DNA of 64,000 nucleotides, taken from Gordius sp. MW1 (taxonomy: Eukaryota; Nematomorpha; Gordioida; Gordea; Gordiidae). This document shows, in pieces, positions 11,273 to 22,684 of this stretch. A program made the translations under genes and the position numbers. Location: positions 1,984,001-2,048,000 of the forward strand of contig OZ038527.1 of assembly GCA_964036665.1 (NCBI GenBank), given 5' to 3'. Each line of letters opens with the position of its first letter. Position 1 is the first letter of the stretch. The notes under the pieces were generated by a model. It searched no databases. It worked only from the letters and a program-made list of their open reading frames with translations, and was not told the origin of the DNA.

Positions 11273-13099
11273 GGCCTAGGCTATGTATTCTCGATTCAGA
11301 GTGATAAATAACAAAACGTAAAACGCATTTCTTAAACGTTCCATTCCCGAGCGCAATCATCGCGTTCGTTAATTTGTGTGTTATTGTTTACAAATTTTTT
11401 TAAATACGCCATTTTTGCTTGTTTTAATCCGTATGGTAACAACAACATTTTGTGGCAATATAAAGGTATGATAAATAGATATATTAACTATTATCCTAGA
11501 TAAATAATTTTGAATTTTTAATCTCTTCAAACAAGATTTGTTCATTTATTCAACATTTTGTGGCAATAAAAAGGTATGATAAATTGATATTAACTATTTT
11601 CCTAGATAAATAATTTTGAATTATTTTCTTAGATCAGTTGCAAAAGAGGTGGGAAAAATACATCAACCATTCAAATGTTCAACATATTTGTCTCATTTAC
11701 TAAAACATCTAATAATAGTTGATTCACCATTGTTTCTTATTGTTTAAAAATAATAAACTGCAGCTGACATATTTGAGTGTTGTTTTTTTAGAGATTCAAT
11801 AATTTTCCTAAAAGGTTTGCTGAATTTGGCTCAAATTTAAATAAACTGTATTTTTTAAGATAGCATGTTATAGAAAATTAGACTTGAAAATGCTTTTAAC
11901 ATTTTTATACGTGCATTTTATAAAAAATGAAATAGAAGATTGTTGGTAACTATCTTGAGTAACTTTTAGATTATAGCATCAGGTAAAAAATATTAAAAAT
12001 GCTTTTGACATTTTTAAATGTGTCTTTTATAAAAAATGAAATAGAAGATTGTTGGTAACTATCTTGAGTAACTTTTAGATTATAACATCATTTAAAAAAT
12101 AAGTTTGAAAATAGAATTAATAAATTGTTGGTAACTATATGCACAAAGCTTTTGCACTTTTAGAACACACAGGATTCTGATACTATCAATTAACTCTTAA
12201 ATTAGCACTTATATTATGTGACTTTTAATGATATATGTATAAATGTATTCAGATTTTTACAAACTAATATTTAAGAATTTGTCAGAATATGTATGCAAAA
12301 TTGTAAATTTAATTGTTATACTAATGATTTCTAATGAAAATCATATTATAAATTTAATAAAATACTTAAATGGTCATCCTTATTAATATAAATTGCATAG
12401 CAATTAATAATTGTAACTCTCCCTGACTCACAAATATTATTAATATGTTGAATATAACACTGCTAACAACAATAATATGAGCAACACAAGGTTTATTGCA
12501 TTACACGGATAACAAATAAGGTTTCCAACCTCATTAAAAAAAACTATTAGATGTATGTTGTAAATTCTTAAATACAATGGTTAATCAACTATTTATTGAT
12601 GTTTTAGTAAATGAGACAAATATGTTGAACATTTGAATGGTTGATGTATTTGAATCAACTATTGATTGATGTTTTAGTAAATGAGACAAATATGTTGAAC
12701 ATTTGAATGGTTGATGTATTTTTCCCACCTCTTTTGCAACTGATCTAAGAAAATAATTCAAAATTATTTATCTAGGAAAATAGTTAATATATCAATTTAT
12801 CATACCTTTTTATTGCCACAAAATGTTGAATTAATGAACAAATCTTGTTTGAAGAGATTAAAAATTCAAAATTATTTATCTAGGATAATAGTTAATATAT
12901 CTATTTATCATACCTTCCACAAAATGTTGTTGTTACCATACGGATTAGAACAAGCAAAAATGGCGTATTTAAAAAAATTTGTAAACAATAACACACAAAT
13001 TAACGAACGCGATGATTGCGCTCGGGAATGGAACGTTTAAGAAATGCGTTTTACGTTTTGTTATTTATCACTCTGAATCGAGAATACATAGCCTAGGCC
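11273..13099. mobile_element. Long-TIR (Mutator-like) non-autonomous element, perfect 9-base TSD
   Basis: Both flanks read AGCTGAAAT (11264-11272 and 13100-13108). The element starts GGCCTAGGCTATG and ends with its complement. The terminal inverted repeats are long: left arm 11273-11732, right arm 12574-13099. The right arm is longer because of a tandem duplication of about 67 bases (12589-12720, units around GTAAATGAGACAAATATGTT). Each arm also holds two versions of a GGTATGATAAAT...CCTAGATAAATAATTTTGAA block. The centre has a 115-base tandem duplication (about 11880-12100, ATAGAAGATTGTTGGTAACT). No transposase is present; the open frame at 12813-13040 is TIR sequence. Confidence 0.9.
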
Positions 13100-13108
13100 A
13101 GCTGAAAT

Positions 13109-13723
13109 TATGTTAACTTGGGTTATTAACAAAATATAATACAACACTAATACATAAAGCATTCTAATGAAAATACTTATTTCGATAGCTTTGATCCAAA
13201 GAAGATTGGCAAAAAACTATTGTTATTATTACATGTTCTACAATTTAATTTCAGGATTCTTGAGAAATAAAATGTTAGAGCTCTTGTATGAACCCTAAAG
13301 TGCTATTTTAAATTGATGTGTGGCTACGTTAGGATTTAAATTGATTAAGATTAGTGGGTTTTTAGTAAACACTGGTGATTTTTGTAGTCTTTATAAACTA
13401 CTAAAAAAATTTATTCAAAAATTTTTACCCTTATTTAACGAACAAAATTTCAAAAATTTTCTATAATACAATAGTATATATATAAATATATAAGTAATTA
13501 TAAAAACATTTTTATAAAGATCGATTATGTGCTTATATATATTGCATAGTATCGTATAAAAATCAGTGGATAATTGCCTATGATAAAACAACTTTCAAAA
13601 ATATAAACAAATGCTTTAACAGTATGAGCAAAGTAAAATTGGCTAGTATGACTTAGGTATGCAATCGATTTGTTTCCTGAGTATTTGGCGCACGTGTTCC
13701 GATTTGACGTAAGCCCTGGCAAA
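13109..13723. other. Spacer between the long-TIR element and the zinc-finger gene
   Basis: AT-rich with no exon seen. The part just left of 13724 should include the 3' untranslated region of the minus-strand zinc-finger gene. Confidence 0.4.
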
Positions 13724-16700
13724 TCATGTGACTACCATTTGATCCTCATCGTTGTGCAGTATCACGTGATTTCTAAGGTTGCTCATCTTGCTAAAGCCTT
13801 TGTGACAATGTTGACATTTGATTGGCCAATTACCCGTATGCGTGTACACGTGACTTTTGAGATCGCCGGGCGTAGCAAATGATCTATCACAATGTCGACA
13901 TTTATGAGGCTTCTCCTGAAACATAAACATATTTATAGGCTATTATGATTATATTGTAAATATGATAGTACCAAGATAAAAGTGCTGTAATGCATTTTAA
14001 ATCACATTTGACATAGTCCACCCCAAGCGTTTTATTTTTAAATTAAAAAAGTGAAATAACTTACCTACGAATTGCATGTTGATCCCAAAATGATTATATT
14101 TTTAGAGTTTTAATTAATAAATGTAGTTATGCTTGAACCTCTTTAGACAGCAATTTAAATTAAATTGGCTTATTGGTTTAATCTAGAACTTTCTTATTAA
14201 TTAAAATCATGTGAAAACAATGTAGAGAGGTGGACATATGGTGAGAAATATAAGAACAACTTTACAATTATGCAGCGGCTGCTATATATTATCTAAAGAT
14301 AAAATATTCAAGCACTCAAAGAAAACGTCATTACATTATATAAGGATAAAACATAAGAGAGCGCCCCCCCCCTTCAAATCCATTTATGATATTTGGCTCA
14401 TATGCCTGAATTTTTAAAATTCCATTATTTTTTCCTTTACCCCTAATTTAAAACCTAGTTGCACCTTTTGAATCTAAAGGATAAATGTTAAAACTTTTTT
14501 ACCTTAATATGCGTCATTTTGTGGTAGTAAAGATTAGAGCTGGCAGTAAATTTTTTGCCGCACACGGAGCAAACGTGTGGTTTTTCGCCGGTATGGATTC
14601 TTCTATGGGTATTCAAAGAGCTTGTGGTACTGAAACATTTTCCGCAAAAATCGCAGGAAAATGGTTTCTCCCCTATTAAAATCAGAGTTGTAAAATAAAT
14701 AAATTTTTTTTTTGGTTAAAAAGTTTATTTTCACGAAACAAAGTTACATAAATTAGCGAAATACAAAAATAAAGACATATTGGTTAAAAACAAAGATCTA
14801 TATCATTATCTTCTAAAATGGGCCATGAGTCAGCAAAGGATTTAAAGTTGTATCGTACAACAAGAACCCCTAGTTGTTGCCTGAGTAAAAAGGACGCAAA
14901 AATTTTAGATTTTGGTGAGCGTTTTCGGATTGCTTTAAAAAAACCCATTGCCTGTTTGCCAAAGGAACCGGAGCACGAGGCAACGACAGGGATAAAAATA
15001 TTGGTTGCCAAAAGGGCAGAATACTTTGTACTTTTACGCCCTTCTGCTGTAGTGATAGGGTCGTAATTAAAATGGGAAGGGGCATATAGGTCAATACAAG
15101 TAAAATCCCATTTAAGGGATAGGCCATTTTGCCAGGGGACTATAGAAGAGCAGTCATGGCGCATCCTACCTTCAAGAGAGGGATCTGACGGCTCAAGGAT
15201 TGAGAGGATTTTCGCCTTTTTAAGGGCAGCTTGAATTAATAAATTAGCTTTAATGTGCCTAACATATTTATATTTGTTTGACAGTGTAGAGGGTGCCTAG
15301 CATATTCGTCTACAACGGTAAGACAATTTTGAAAATTGAATTCTCTGCTGTAGCTAATCCCCAACCTTAAAGCTATGGAATATGATAGCTCACAGTCTTC
15401 AAGCAGAATTCCCAAAAGTTTGCTGGGATAGGCTTCAAGCCACTCGTGACCCGAACCATCAAAAGCGAGGGACCTAAGGTTGTAATGCTGGCTATCATCG
15501 CTGCTCGATAAAAGGTAATCAACGGAGCGCGATACTAGTTAAAAATCCCAATCCTGTCTCGTACTTTGAGGTTGAATGGTCTCGGGTGTGACATTTAAAT
15601 ACCAAAGCTCCAAGGCTTGAGTTAGCAGAGGGTAGGAATCATGTTTTGTGAGATTAAAAATTAAGTTTTAAACTGACTTAAAAGAGGAAATAAAAGCAGC
15701 TAGCGATATGCTGCCGGGAGGACGTCCTCCAGATTTGGTTGGGAGGGATGCTTGAATCCAATTGTAAGTATTGAATTTTAAATTTAAAATCTTTTCTAAT
15801 AAAGTTTTTAAAAAGCCTTCGTACGCTTTAAAACGTTTGGGTCTAAAAATGCGCCAGATGAGCGAAAACAATGATTAATCTTTGAAATGTTAAAATAGTT
15901 TTTGATTATGTAAAATGAGTGATGCGCAGGCAAGCATTTTTAAAGTTCCGTTTTAGATTTTAAAATTTCGAGGTTCTTATGAAGAAAATCAGAGTTGTAA
16001 AATAAATAAATCCAATTTAACGTAGTTTTTTGAGCAAAAAATCACATAGACTCTTGCAGAAATATCAAAAAGTACAAATTTTCCAAAAGTACCAATTTTA
16101 CTTTAGTTAAGTATAACTTTGGGCGAACCATTTCTATAAGCAAGAATATAGTTTCTACCCAATAGCAGCATTTACAATTATTATAAATTATTCTTTAAAC
16201 TTGACAGTCGAACAGCCGAATAAATTCTACAAGAATTAGAGTCAAGCCCCGTTTTCAAAACAAAGACCTTTATTTTCATTAAACAACAGCAGACTTATTA
16301 GAACAACCATATTGAACATCTACTTTTAACCTGTCATGCTTCCAGTTTTTAAGGAACTCTGCACAATTAGTCACTAACATAAGCCATTAACTTCAAAGCA
16401 CAAATTTTAAAGCATGTTTTGCAGAAATTATTATAATCAAGGCTTACTATTCCATGTGCCTAAAATGCAAATTATAAAATTATGGCCTTATTCCTATAAA
16501 TGACTAAATTAAAATCATCATTTTCGGCATCATCTCAAATATTCGTGAACTTCTATAGTCTTAAAAATTATTTTTACCTGTATGAACCCTGATGTGTCGA
16601 ACTAGAAGCGAGGGTCGATCAAATGTTTTTTTACACGTTATACAAGAGAAGTATCGCATTTTTTTGATTTTGAGTAAGTTGGGAATCATACGATTTTTTG

Positions 16701-19700
16701 CGTTATTATATGAGCAAGTTTTATCATAGCTCTGGGCATCTTTGGAGTCAAAACTATTTTGTGTTGAGGCGGCGGAATTCTTTATAACAGTGATGGAATT
16801 TGGTTCCTGACATAAAAATTCAAGCTTTAATAAAATGATTTTTAAGGTTGAATAAACTTAAAATTAAAAAAATTAATCATTAAAAAAATTTAAGTTTAAT
16901 TAATTTAAACTATACTAGAAAAAATTTGAAAAAAAAATTACTAATTTATACAAAAAAGGACCATTTTATAAAAAAGTGCAAAATATGGTGTATGAGTTGC
17001 TAAATAACATTTAAGTTTGGGGAAGGAGTGTGTTCATGCGAAGGGGATAGAAGGAATGAGCGATTCATGTTAAACGCTATTATGGATTACCCCTTTTCTC
17101 TCCTACTAGTGTGTAGGAGAGGAATAGGAAGTGCATAAGAAATGTGGCTTAAATCTCGAATTACTACTATTTTGCCTCTACCTAAAGCATTTTTGCCCCC
17201 CCCCTCTAATTCCAATCCTGACTACGCCTATAATCTTAGACTAACAGACTGCTCATCCACTTTTAAAAAGTGTTCCAAATTTTGGCATCCATTTTGAAAA
17301 GTGAATTGATGTTTATAATGGTTTCGGTTATGCCTTATATATTTTTTTTGATATAAAAATGTAAATCATTTTAAGTTTTATCAACATGAGCTTTTGAAAA
17401 TTAAAATATTGGTATAAAAATTAATAATTATTTATGATTATAATGTTGATAATGGTTTTTGGAAACAATAAATAGATTGATTAGTTTAATTATTACATCT
17501 ATTTAATATAGTGATTATGAACTGTTATTTATTAAAAAATCAATAACTAATCATCTATACTTACATAAATTCCCAAATAGAACGATATAGAATTTACAAT
17601 TAAAGGGAAAAATTATGGACGTATTAAGCGGTCACCATGCCCGAGTTTAATTTGTTACAATTTATAAATAATATAAACTTTTATAGCGCCATCTACACTT
17701 AAACTTATTTTCTAACATGAATTTTGGCCAATTTATATGGTTTGATGAATTTTTAAAATCGCTATAATGATTAAAATGGGTTGTTTTATATTATTAGATC
17801 AATGATTATTGACCAATACTATCCATCGCAATACAAATTCTACGTCACTTTTCAAAATGGCGGTCGTTTTTGCAACACTTTTGATGCGTTAATATATAAG
17901 AGATGAGCAGTCTATTTAGTCTATGCCTATAATATGCTTAGTCAAAAATGCAAACGGAAGCAACTTCCCTCCACTTAATTACATTAAAAATAAGAAGATT
18001 TTTAACATATCGTCAAAAAGGTTTGAGAATCATTCTGTCCGTCCATCCATTTGTTCTACTCTAATATAAATTCTGCCAAAGGCTACTTTTAAACTTAAAT
18101 TGGTTTATAAGGAACTATTAATGGTACTTTAATAACTTATAACAAAGAAAAATCATTTTGTGATAAAATTAAGGTACACCCTAAATCTATTTGTTTTCAT
18201 TCTCTTTCAAATAATATCACAGGTCTACAAAAAAAAACATCCCGCAATCCGACCAATATTTCTGATAAAGAATTTTGCACTGAATAATAATATGTTTTAA
18301 GTTTTTTTCTACGATTACTAGTTTTTTAGATATACGAGGTTGAAAGTGCCAAAAAGGCCCTTTTAAGTCTTTTTGAGGCTATATTGCCACGGCATTTTTA
18401 ATATTTAGTGAAAAATAGTAATATATTCATGTAGATTACGGTTTTATCTATAGGTCCATTATTTTATTTTTTATATCATTCTTATACTCAAATTTATAGG
18501 CGTTTGCGTAAACCCCCTCTCCTTATCAAAATTCGTCCCACGATGGTAAACGGAGTACATTAGTTCATACTACGTACGAGATGTTATCTTACACATATCT
18601 CTCTCCCTTCACCTATTCTCCTCTTTTTCTCCTCCACTCCCGCCCCCTTCATGTGTGCTTGGATAGCGGGGGCGGGAGTGCAAGAGATGGAGAATTGGAG
18701 AGAGAGATGTGTTAGTAAACAGAGCGTGTGTAGTATGAACTCTAATGTACCCCTTTTTCCAGACATAGTGGGACGAATTTTGATATGGGGAAGGGGTTCA
18801 CAAAAACGCGAATAAATTTAAATATAGAGGTGTAACAAAAAAATAAATTAATAGACCTATAGATAATTAATAATTTCACTAAATATTAAAAATACCGTGG
18901 CAATATAGTCTCAAAAAGGCTTAAAAAGGGCATTTTTGGCACCTTCAACCTCTTATATCTAAAAAACTAGTAATTGTAGAAAAAAACTAAAAACAGATTA
19001 TTTTTCAGCGCAAAATTCTCTATCAGAATTATTGGTCGGATTGCGGGATGTTGTCAAAATTTGTAGAGCTCTGTATTTTGCCCAAGTTTATTGAAACTCT
19101 AGTATGGCTAGATTCGGTCTTATTAATTTACAATCTTAAGATGGTTGAACAAAATTTAAGGCCACCTTATAATAATGTTTTATACATACGGCCATACTTC
19201 GATATAGCTGAGTCAAATACCAAGAAGTTGACTAAGGCTTAAGACATGCTTGAACAAGCCTATTGCCATAGGTAAAACCTTTTATTAGATCTCATAAACA
19301 GTTCAACCCCGTTTAAAACGTGTTTCAAATTTAAACAAAGATCACGAACAATGAATTTAGAAGTGATTATAGTCTTATAACGGTAATAGACTCCACATGT
19401 GTTTTTTGATATAGTAAAGTAATACAAACCGTGAGCCTTATACATTAAAAATAAAAATATTACAATTTTATATAAAATTGACATTTATAAATCTATCCTT
19501 ATTAATTTTTTATTAAAATTGATTTTGCTTAATAAATTCTATCTGATGTATTTATAAAAGATTAATTTAATGAGTAATTTTATTATTGATTGTAATATCA
19601 ATTATCATACCATACAATCTACATGAATATAATAATTAGGCTTATGTTTAAGGACAGTTTTTTAACACTTAAAATACGTCATTTTATAGAAGTCGAGCAG

Positions 19701-21917
19701 TCTATGAACCCTCTATATAAGTGTTGAAAGACCTGTTTTGTTTAGCCAACGTTGGTTCAACTAAGACTCACGGCCGACTTAACGAAAAAAGAGAAAATCA
19801 TCTGGTCTGTTTTTTTAATTTCAACTATGACTTGAGATCGACTAAGGAAGTTTTTGTTTACTCGACTAAGACCAGAGTTCGACTAAACAAAATCCATGTC
19901 TTTTTATAGTATGCATATAAAGCCCGGGACAGGCTTAATTTCATTGCTGACCGACCAATTTTAGATTGTTAAATTTATTATATGGCAACCTCCTTTTTAA
20001 TATTTTTTGATGCCAACAATGGCCAACTTCCTTATAATCTCTGCCACCGGGCTTGGACCCAACTTAACCTTATCAAATTACAAATGATAAAGTTGTCGCG
20101 CGCATAGAATTCAAGGTTTTTGACATAATCGGACACTTATTAACACATTAATTCATAACCCGCATTATATATTCTGGCATGCAATTTTACATCACCCTTA
20201 ATAGGGAGAAGGAGGTGCGCTCCTTAATATATTTCGTGATGTGGGATGGACAGTACTCTTGGTGAATAATTAATAATTAAAGTCCTTGGCCCGTTTGGGT
20301 CATAAAATACAGTTGGCGGTTAGGTAAAATAAGAACGTTAACAATATAAAATATTTAAAAAGGTTATAGTGTTCTTGCCTCCCCCCCCTCCTTTTTTAAA
20401 AATAAAAAAATTATATTATTTATTAAAGCTCTTTTTACCTGAAATCGTTTAAACGCGTGGTTGACTTTGGTATCGTTTAGGCTGATCTTTGGTATTTTCT
20501 CGTGATCATTAGAATTTTGCGTTAGTACATTTTCAGAGCTATCAGAAATAGTTTATCAACGATATACAATATGTTTAATTAAATGAATAACTGAATACAT
20601 TTATTCAATTTTTTGTTATTTAGTTAAAATATTAAATTGATTTGTGGAGGCATTCGTTGAATCGCCATCTTAAATAAGATTGTGATTAGACTTCTAAACA
20701 GCTGATGCATTCCAAGATTTTTATTAATTTAGTATAAAGAAAGCATTTTATAGATGGCGCTAATGTAACCTTTAGTATTCACATAATATGTACATAAACA
20801 AGGCGAATCATCAGCTCTTTGAAGTATAAGTGAACCAAGCCTATCATTATACTTTATTAGAATAGCATAAGCGAGCGCTTAACTTATTGCAAATGTTCAA
20901 AATTGTTTCAGAATTATCTTCAAAAAACGGTGGCAGTTAGTATTATAATATTACTTTGACATAGAAGGAGGAACGCAATTATCCTTGCTGCATGATGTCG
21001 TTCTTGACTTTCTAGAAAGGTCCAGCGGTAATTGCAAATTTGAAATGTCATGCGATTGACCAGAACTTACAACTAAAGTTAACGGATAAAATCGGTAAAT
21101 GAATCTTAAAAATATTTTTAAATCTGCAGTACGTACTCTTTTTAAGGCGATGATCCATATCAGAGTTTATTTTTGTGCGACATAAACTGGTATAATTGGT
21201 CAAACCGAAAATCAAATCTCGACCCGTTATTTTAGACGACAAACTCAATTGATTATTTCTGGCTTGTTTATCGCCAGAATCTAATCGGCATGCGGTCCTT
21301 TTCTCTTCTTGCAAACGGTTCGAAACATTATTTATGGAGTTTTTAGAAAATCGCTTAGACAAATGTGGTGGGGATGATATTTTCGCTTTGTTCTGGTTAT
21401 CATCTCGTTTAATTTTTCTCGGTGAATTCATAAATTTTGCGAAATTGTCGTTACTTTCGTACATGAATTTATTGATTCGAGAGGAGATATAGGCATGATG
21501 AGCGAAGTCGATGGAGTTTGTAGTTGTGGTAGTAGTTGAATCGGGAGAGTGATTAGTGGTAGAGGCTTGGGTGCCTAGGAAGATTGGCATTTCATTTGGA
21601 CTCGCACATGGTGTATTAATATTCGCACATCTATTATTACCCTCATTATGTAGGTGGAGTAGACTGGTATAATCAGGAATCGTGCTTAGATCACAGTTAC
21701 CTCCTACAAACTGGCTTCTAATTTTAGCCTGGGCTTGATGCAAAGCATAATTGTGATATAGCCAAAACCAATAGAACGTAGACGCGGGTATATTGGTTTT
21801 TTGAGAATAGTCGTTATCAAAGGATACGCTTTGATTGTGCATGTCGCCAGGGCTAAAGGAGAAATCGGTCGATTTTGGGCCATTTCTGGTATGCGACTCC
21901 TCTGGCATAGTGGTCAT
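13724..21917 (-). CDS. Five-finger C2H2 zinc-finger transcription factor, five exons
   Basis: Reading the minus strand, exons join in phase at 21917-21133, 20538-20439, 16806-16578, 14672-14503 and 13915-13724, giving a 491-aa protein. The last four junctions are GT-AG and firm; the exon 1 donor (GTACTG after 21133) is the least certain. An in-frame TAA precedes the start ATG. Exon 1 encodes a Ser/Thr/Asn-rich N-terminal half with an aromatic run [16 protein letters not shown]. The five fingers are at the C-terminus: CITC..HIRVH, CDFC..HRRIH, CSVC..HKMTH, CRHC..HVYTH and CQHC..HVILH, joined by HTGEKP linkers except the third (HIKEKP) and fourth (HTGNWP). It should be a nuclear DNA-binding protein. 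The odd linkers suggest a conserved specific family that I cannot name with confidence. Confidence 0.85.
14704..15984 (-). mobile_element. 5'-truncated LINE inserted in the zinc-finger gene
   Basis: Perfect 26-base direct repeats starting AAAATCAGAGTTGTAAAATA flank it (14678-14703 and 15985-16010), the expected LINE target-site duplication. The T run at 14704-14713 is the poly(A) tail on the minus strand. Decayed reading frames (15871-15668 with [12 protein letters not shown], 15164-14784 with [20 protein letters not shown]) match the C-terminal part of a non-LTR retrotransposon polyprotein, downstream of the reverse transcriptase. The same tail is found at 31.0 kb and 35.3 kb. It lies in the same sense as the host gene, and its left TSD copy ends four bases from the exon 4 acceptor AG. 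Confidence 0.85.
17168..17229. mobile_element. Fragment of the CATGGGCGTAGCC MITE family
   Basis: The right end of the family is visible: a C run, then TCTAATTCCAATCCTGACTA ending CGCC. The left part is missing. The CATAGACTAG-family MITE inserted directly beside it, and its TSD CCTATAAT overlaps the end. Confidence 0.5.
17235..17925. mobile_element. CATAGACTAG-family MITE, 691 bases, perfect 8-base TSD
   Basis: Flanks read CCTATAAT on both sides (17227-17234 and 17926-17933). The ends are CTTAGACTAACAGACTGCTC and, inverted, GAGCAGTCTATTTAGTCTATG. It is longer than the 453-base relatives. It lies in the third... second intron of the zinc-finger gene, upstream of exon 3 on the gene strand. 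No coding sequence. Confidence 0.88.
18224..19067. repeat. 844-base palindromic (foldback) element
   Basis: The two halves are reverse complements along most of their length. Outer ends are TCTACAAA and TTTGTAGA, then ACATCCCGCAATCCGACCAA and its complement. The centre near 18655 is a strong hairpin, CACTCCCGCCCCC facing GGGGGCGGGAGTG. It sits inside an intron of the zinc-finger gene (between exons 2 and 3). No clear target-site duplication was found, and the reading frames within are not genes. Confidence 0.8.
19719..19911. mobile_element. Diverged TAGTGTTGTAAAAACGG-family MITE
   Basis: The sequence has the layout of the 43253 and 59576 elements: a TAAGTGTTG end, TTTTGTTTAG, a central CTGGTCTGTTTTT and a CGACTAAACAAAAT right half. 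Ends and TSD are too worn to place exactly. The open frame 19721-19909 is element sequence. Confidence 0.45.
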
Positions 21918-22523
21918 ATTGTATTAATGGGTCGGGATTTTGGTGCCAAAAAGTAATATAATTTGAAACTTAGGTCGGATTTTAGTTAGTGCTAAATACA
22001 GCTGATTTAGCTACGGACGAAGTATGGACTGGTTGTTGTTTATGCTTCTTTACGTTTCGATGTTAGGTCGATATAGTTATAGCCTCTATTTGAATGTTTT
22101 CTATTTCAACTTATTCTATCTATTATGCGTCAATATTATTCTTCTTCTCATCGCCCGTGTTTTTGCCTTGGCCTTCGGTGCGCTTTGTGTATTTCCTACT
22201 GTATACTAGCGTGCGTGAGTGCTAAGTGAGTTATCCTAAATGAAAAACAAACAAATACGGGCCTTTAATATGTTCCTGTTTAACTTGGGAAAAATTTGTG
22301 TTTAAAATAGTTTTAACTACCTTTAGTTTGCCCTAATTTTGACTAAGGTGAGTTACAAGCCTTCACTAATTCTAAAATTTTAATAAATTTGATCTAATAA
22401 GTATTTTAACAAATTGTAATTTTAGGAAAATTGAATCAATAATTTTCTCTTATTGTTTCCATTAATTTAATCAGAGCCTTTGTTTTGCATTTTTAATCTT
22501 CCCTTTGCCTTAAAATTCATACC
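21918..22523. promoter_or_regulatory. Upstream region of the zinc-finger gene
   Basis: This is the 5' flank of the minus-strand zinc-finger gene and should contain its 5' untranslated region and promoter. No TATA box or other site could be placed. A hydrophobic 61-codon plus-strand frame (22024-22209) has no supporting feature. Confidence 0.3.
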
Positions 22524-22684
22524 CTTGGGCGTAGTCAGGATTGGATTAAGAGGGAGGCAATTATGAATTAGGGAAGGGGAAAATGATAAATTTTAGTAAT
22601 TTAAGCCAATATTATATTAAATTTAAAAAAAAATATTTATAGGGGTAAAGTCGCCCCTTTCTGCCACCCTATGGCTACGCCCTG
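22524..22684. mobile_element. CATGGGCGTAGCC-family MITE
   Basis: The left end CTTGGGCGTAGTC and the right end GGCTACGCCCTG are inverted. The interior has the family layout: AAGAGGGAGGCAA, AAGGGGAAAATGA, then GCCCCTTTCTGCC. Confidence 0.65.

Noticed and set aside
12813-13040. 75-codon frame in the long-TIR element
   Set aside because: It lies entirely in the right TIR; its complement is in the left TIR, and it has no protein similarity that I know.
22024-22209. 61-codon hydrophobic frame as a membrane microprotein
   Set aside because: Hydrophobicity follows from T-rich sequence; it lies in the upstream region of the zinc-finger gene with no other support.
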